A DNA stretch of 32,496 nucleotides from a virus. This document shows, piece by piece, positions 30,827 to 32,496 of the stretch (position 1 is the stretch's first letter; the number at the start of each line of letters is the position of its first letter). A program made the translations under genes and the position numbers. The notes beneath the pieces were generated by a model that had not been told where the DNA came from, searched no databases, and saw only the letters and a list, made by a program, of their open reading frames with translations. The stretch spans positions 1 through 32,496 of the IMG/VR virus record IMGVR_UViG_3300048549_000540. One strand, 5' to 3'.

Positions 30827-32263
30827 TCAAATTTCTTGAACATATAACTGACATGTTTCAGTGCCAGATCTACTTCCAGATGCAGTCAAAGACTTCAATC
30901 TAATTTGATATGTCATGATATCGCCAGTAGTTCCTCCATGACTATCAACAAACTCAAAATACAATGGAGTCACACCAGTGACATTTGGATCTGTTGTAGC
31001 GACTGTACAGATTTCTGTCAGTGAGGATCCATCACTTCTTTCGAGAGCAATAAGTCCACTGGTATTGTTAGTACCATTTAGTTTACCAAACAGAATGCTA
31101 ATTCTAACTCTGGAAAAGGTTGTTACAGTAATACCTGCATTGAATGTTCCATTATCATCAGCGAACACAGTTCCAGAACCACCCAAAGTGAATGATGCAT
31201 CAACATCACCAACAGCGGTTCTGAATGCTGCAGCTGGGGCATCTGCTACGAGAGGAGGAGATGCATCGACCCATGCTGCTGGGTTTGCTCCATTGTCGTA
31301 ATAAACTTTTAAGCGACCAGAATCACTTTCCCACCACATATCTCCACTAGTGGCATTTGATGGTGGATTGTCACCTACTTCGACATTGGCACCACCACCT
31401 TCGCCCCAATACAGTTGACCATTTCCATCAGTGGTCAGAGATTGACCAGCACTGCCATCAGAAGTTACGAACTTGACGACACCATTAATTTTTCCAGTAC
31501 CGTCAATATTGAATGTGGTGTTACCACTAGACTTCAGTGTTAAACCACCAGAACCTGGTGCGTGGTTGATTACAATTTCACCATCTTTATCAACAAGCAC
31601 ACCGTAGTCATTTGCCAGTGCAGTAGCAATCGTACCAAACCTAGTATTAGATGGAATAACTATATTGTTTCCAGTTAACGTTAAGTTTGCTGATGCTGTT
31701 GCTGTAGTAATCGAATTTGTATTTACTCCACCAACATTAATACTAGAAGCAGTTGTATCTCCTCGTCCAACCACATCATTAAGTGTGGAAGTCTCTGTGT
31801 AACTTGTTAGATATCCAACAGCATCGTGATCACCCCATGCATACGCGGTGTCCCAAGATACATTGTTGTAGTTTAGAGGAGTCAGATACTTGGTTGTTTG
31901 ACCTAGAGATAGAGTAATAGAATCTTGGGGACCAAGATTAGTAATGTTCAGGTTATTGACAAATGTCTGTGTTACTCTCGCGTCAATAGCGGCATTCGCT
32001 CTAGTGTCTGTGTAATAAAGATTCGTTCCTTCAAGAACTGAAGATGTGGAAAACTCATTGAATGCTAGATCAATTGTTAGGGATCCATTAGCATCATCAT
32101 AAGTAACCGCTGTTCCCACGCCACCTTGTAATAGGGCAGCAACCCTATCATCTACCTTCTCGTCAAAGGTAACGTCTAACCCGTTTACATCAGCAGCAAG
32201 AGCATTGATCTCCTGTCGCTGCTGGTCAAGGGTATATGTAATTGGTACGTTTCTTAATGGCAT
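30827..32263 (-). CDS. Tail-fibre-like protein (478 aa)
   Basis: An N-terminal helix with NALAADVNGLDVTFDEKV leads to the fibre motifs NLYYTDTRANAAIDARV (about 82-98) and WDTAYAWGDHDAVGYLT (about 137-153), both frequent in phage tail fibres. Repetitive beta-strand stretches follow (SINVGGVNTNSITTAT, LTLTGNNIVIPSNTRFG). DMWWESDSGRLKVYYDNG (about 308-325) is another standard fibre segment, preceding a C-terminal receptor-type domain ending ETCQLYVQEI. A late box overlaps the upstream stop, 26 bases before the ATG. Fibre assignment is strong by motif; which fibre is unknown. Confidence 0.88.
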   Translation of the reverse strand: MPLRNVPITYTLDQQRQEINALAADVNGLDVTFDEKVDDRVAALLQGGVGTAVTYDDANGSLTIDLAFNEFSTSSVLEGTNLYYTDTRANAAIDARVTQTFVNNLNITNLGPQDSITLSLGQTTKYLTPLNYNNVSWDTAYAWGDHDAVGYLTSYTETSTLNDVVGRGDTTASSINVGGVNTNSITTATASANLTLTGNNIVIPSNTRFGTIATALANDYGVLVDKDGEIVINHAPGSGGLTLKSSGNTTFNIDGTGKINGVVKFVTSDGSAGQSLTTDGNGQLYWGEGGGANVEVGDNPPSNATSGDMWWESDSGRLKVYYDNGANPAAWVDASPPLVADAPAAAFRTAVGDVDASFTLGGSGTVFADDNGTFNAGITVTTFSRVRISILFGKLNGTNNTSGLIALERSDGSSLTEICTVATTDPNVTGVTPLYFEFVDSHGGTTGDIMTYQIRLKSLTASGSRSGTETCQLYVQEI

Positions 32264-32289
32264 GATACCAGACTATTCCTCTATTTTAG

Positions 32290-32297
32290 TATTTATG
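32290..32297 (-). promoter_or_regulatory. Late promoter box variant CATAAATA
   Basis: 26 bases before the ATG at 32263; it includes the TAA stop (32295-32293) of the partial upstream gene. Confidence 0.55.
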
Positions 32298-32496
32298 AGT
32301 GTGCAATAACTTGGACAGCGATCGATCCACTATCAGTGGCACTTCCCCCCGCTAGGACACTAAAAGCTATCTTGTCAGCAGATCTCGTTATTTCTAAATT
32401 CGTTGTTCCATTAATATCCATGACATTAGCAATAACATAGTAGTCAGTGGCATTAGTAAATGGACTTGTAAAGTTCAGCTCATAGTTGCCAGCAGA
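32293..32496 (-). CDS. C-terminal fragment of a virion structural protein (partial)
   Basis: The last 67 residues of a gene that enters from beyond the window, in frame from the edge to TAA at 32295-32293. Visible pieces are NYELNFTSPFTNATDYYVIA and a final GSIAVQVIAHS. They form a compact beta domain of the sort ending fibre and baseplate proteins. The 5' part is not in the window, so no family can be named. Confidence 0.7.
   Translation of the reverse strand, partial: SAGNYELNFTSPFTNATDYYVIANVMDINGTTNLEITRSADKIAFSVLAGGSATDSGSIAVQVIAHS

Overview
This window looks like part of the late (virion structural) region of a T4-like myovirus genome, most probably a marine cyanophage. Four things point that way. 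The genes are long and tightly packed on the minus strand. Many are preceded by T4-type late promoter boxes (TATAAATA and close variants), often overlapping the upstream stop codon. The proteins are of tail-fibre, baseplate and adhesin type, with collagen-like, beta-helix and repeat character. Base composition by eye is moderate rather than very AT-rich. There are no tRNA, rRNA, IS or CRISPR features and no non-coding stretch above about 60 bases. The assignment to phage and to host is inference from gene content.

Layout (transcription of the minus-strand genes runs from high to low coordinates). 32496-26664: partial structural gene, tail-fibre-like proteins, a virion-associated subtilase-like protein with an embedded copper-protein-like domain, and a small baseplate-type cluster. 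26611-25184: one structural gene as a stand-alone unit, with two late boxes in front and an intrinsic terminator behind. 25104-18712: a 2130-residue repeat protein. 18675-13800: tropism-determinant-like protein, a small conserved protein, a 1090-residue protein with five carbohydrate-binding-like modules on a beta-helix, and two small structural proteins. 13776-10976: three tandem paralogues that are rich in both glycine and cysteine. 10917-10192: an unrecognised protein, ended by an intrinsic terminator.

10104-5526 is the most notable part: a translationally coupled sugar cassette in the middle of the structural genes. It encodes a GT9 (heptosyltransferase-type) glycosyltransferase, a NodU-type carbamoyltransferase, an HldE-type adenylyltransferase and kinase as separate overlapping genes, a small HAD phosphatase and a cupin. 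It faces a single plus-strand gene (4751-5575) that closely resembles ADP-heptose 6-epimerase (HldD). Together these supply nearly the whole ADP-L-glycero-D-manno-heptose pathway plus a transferase and a carbamoyl-type decoration enzyme. A late box stands in front of the cassette, so the simplest hypothesis is that heptose is put on virion proteins (for example the adjacent adhesins) late in infection. Modification of host surface sugars is the alternative.

The cassette and hldD overlap tail to tail by 50 bases. Each carries, inside its coding sequence, a directional intrinsic terminator for the opposing gene. 4694-1 holds two further structural genes, the last running off the window edge.
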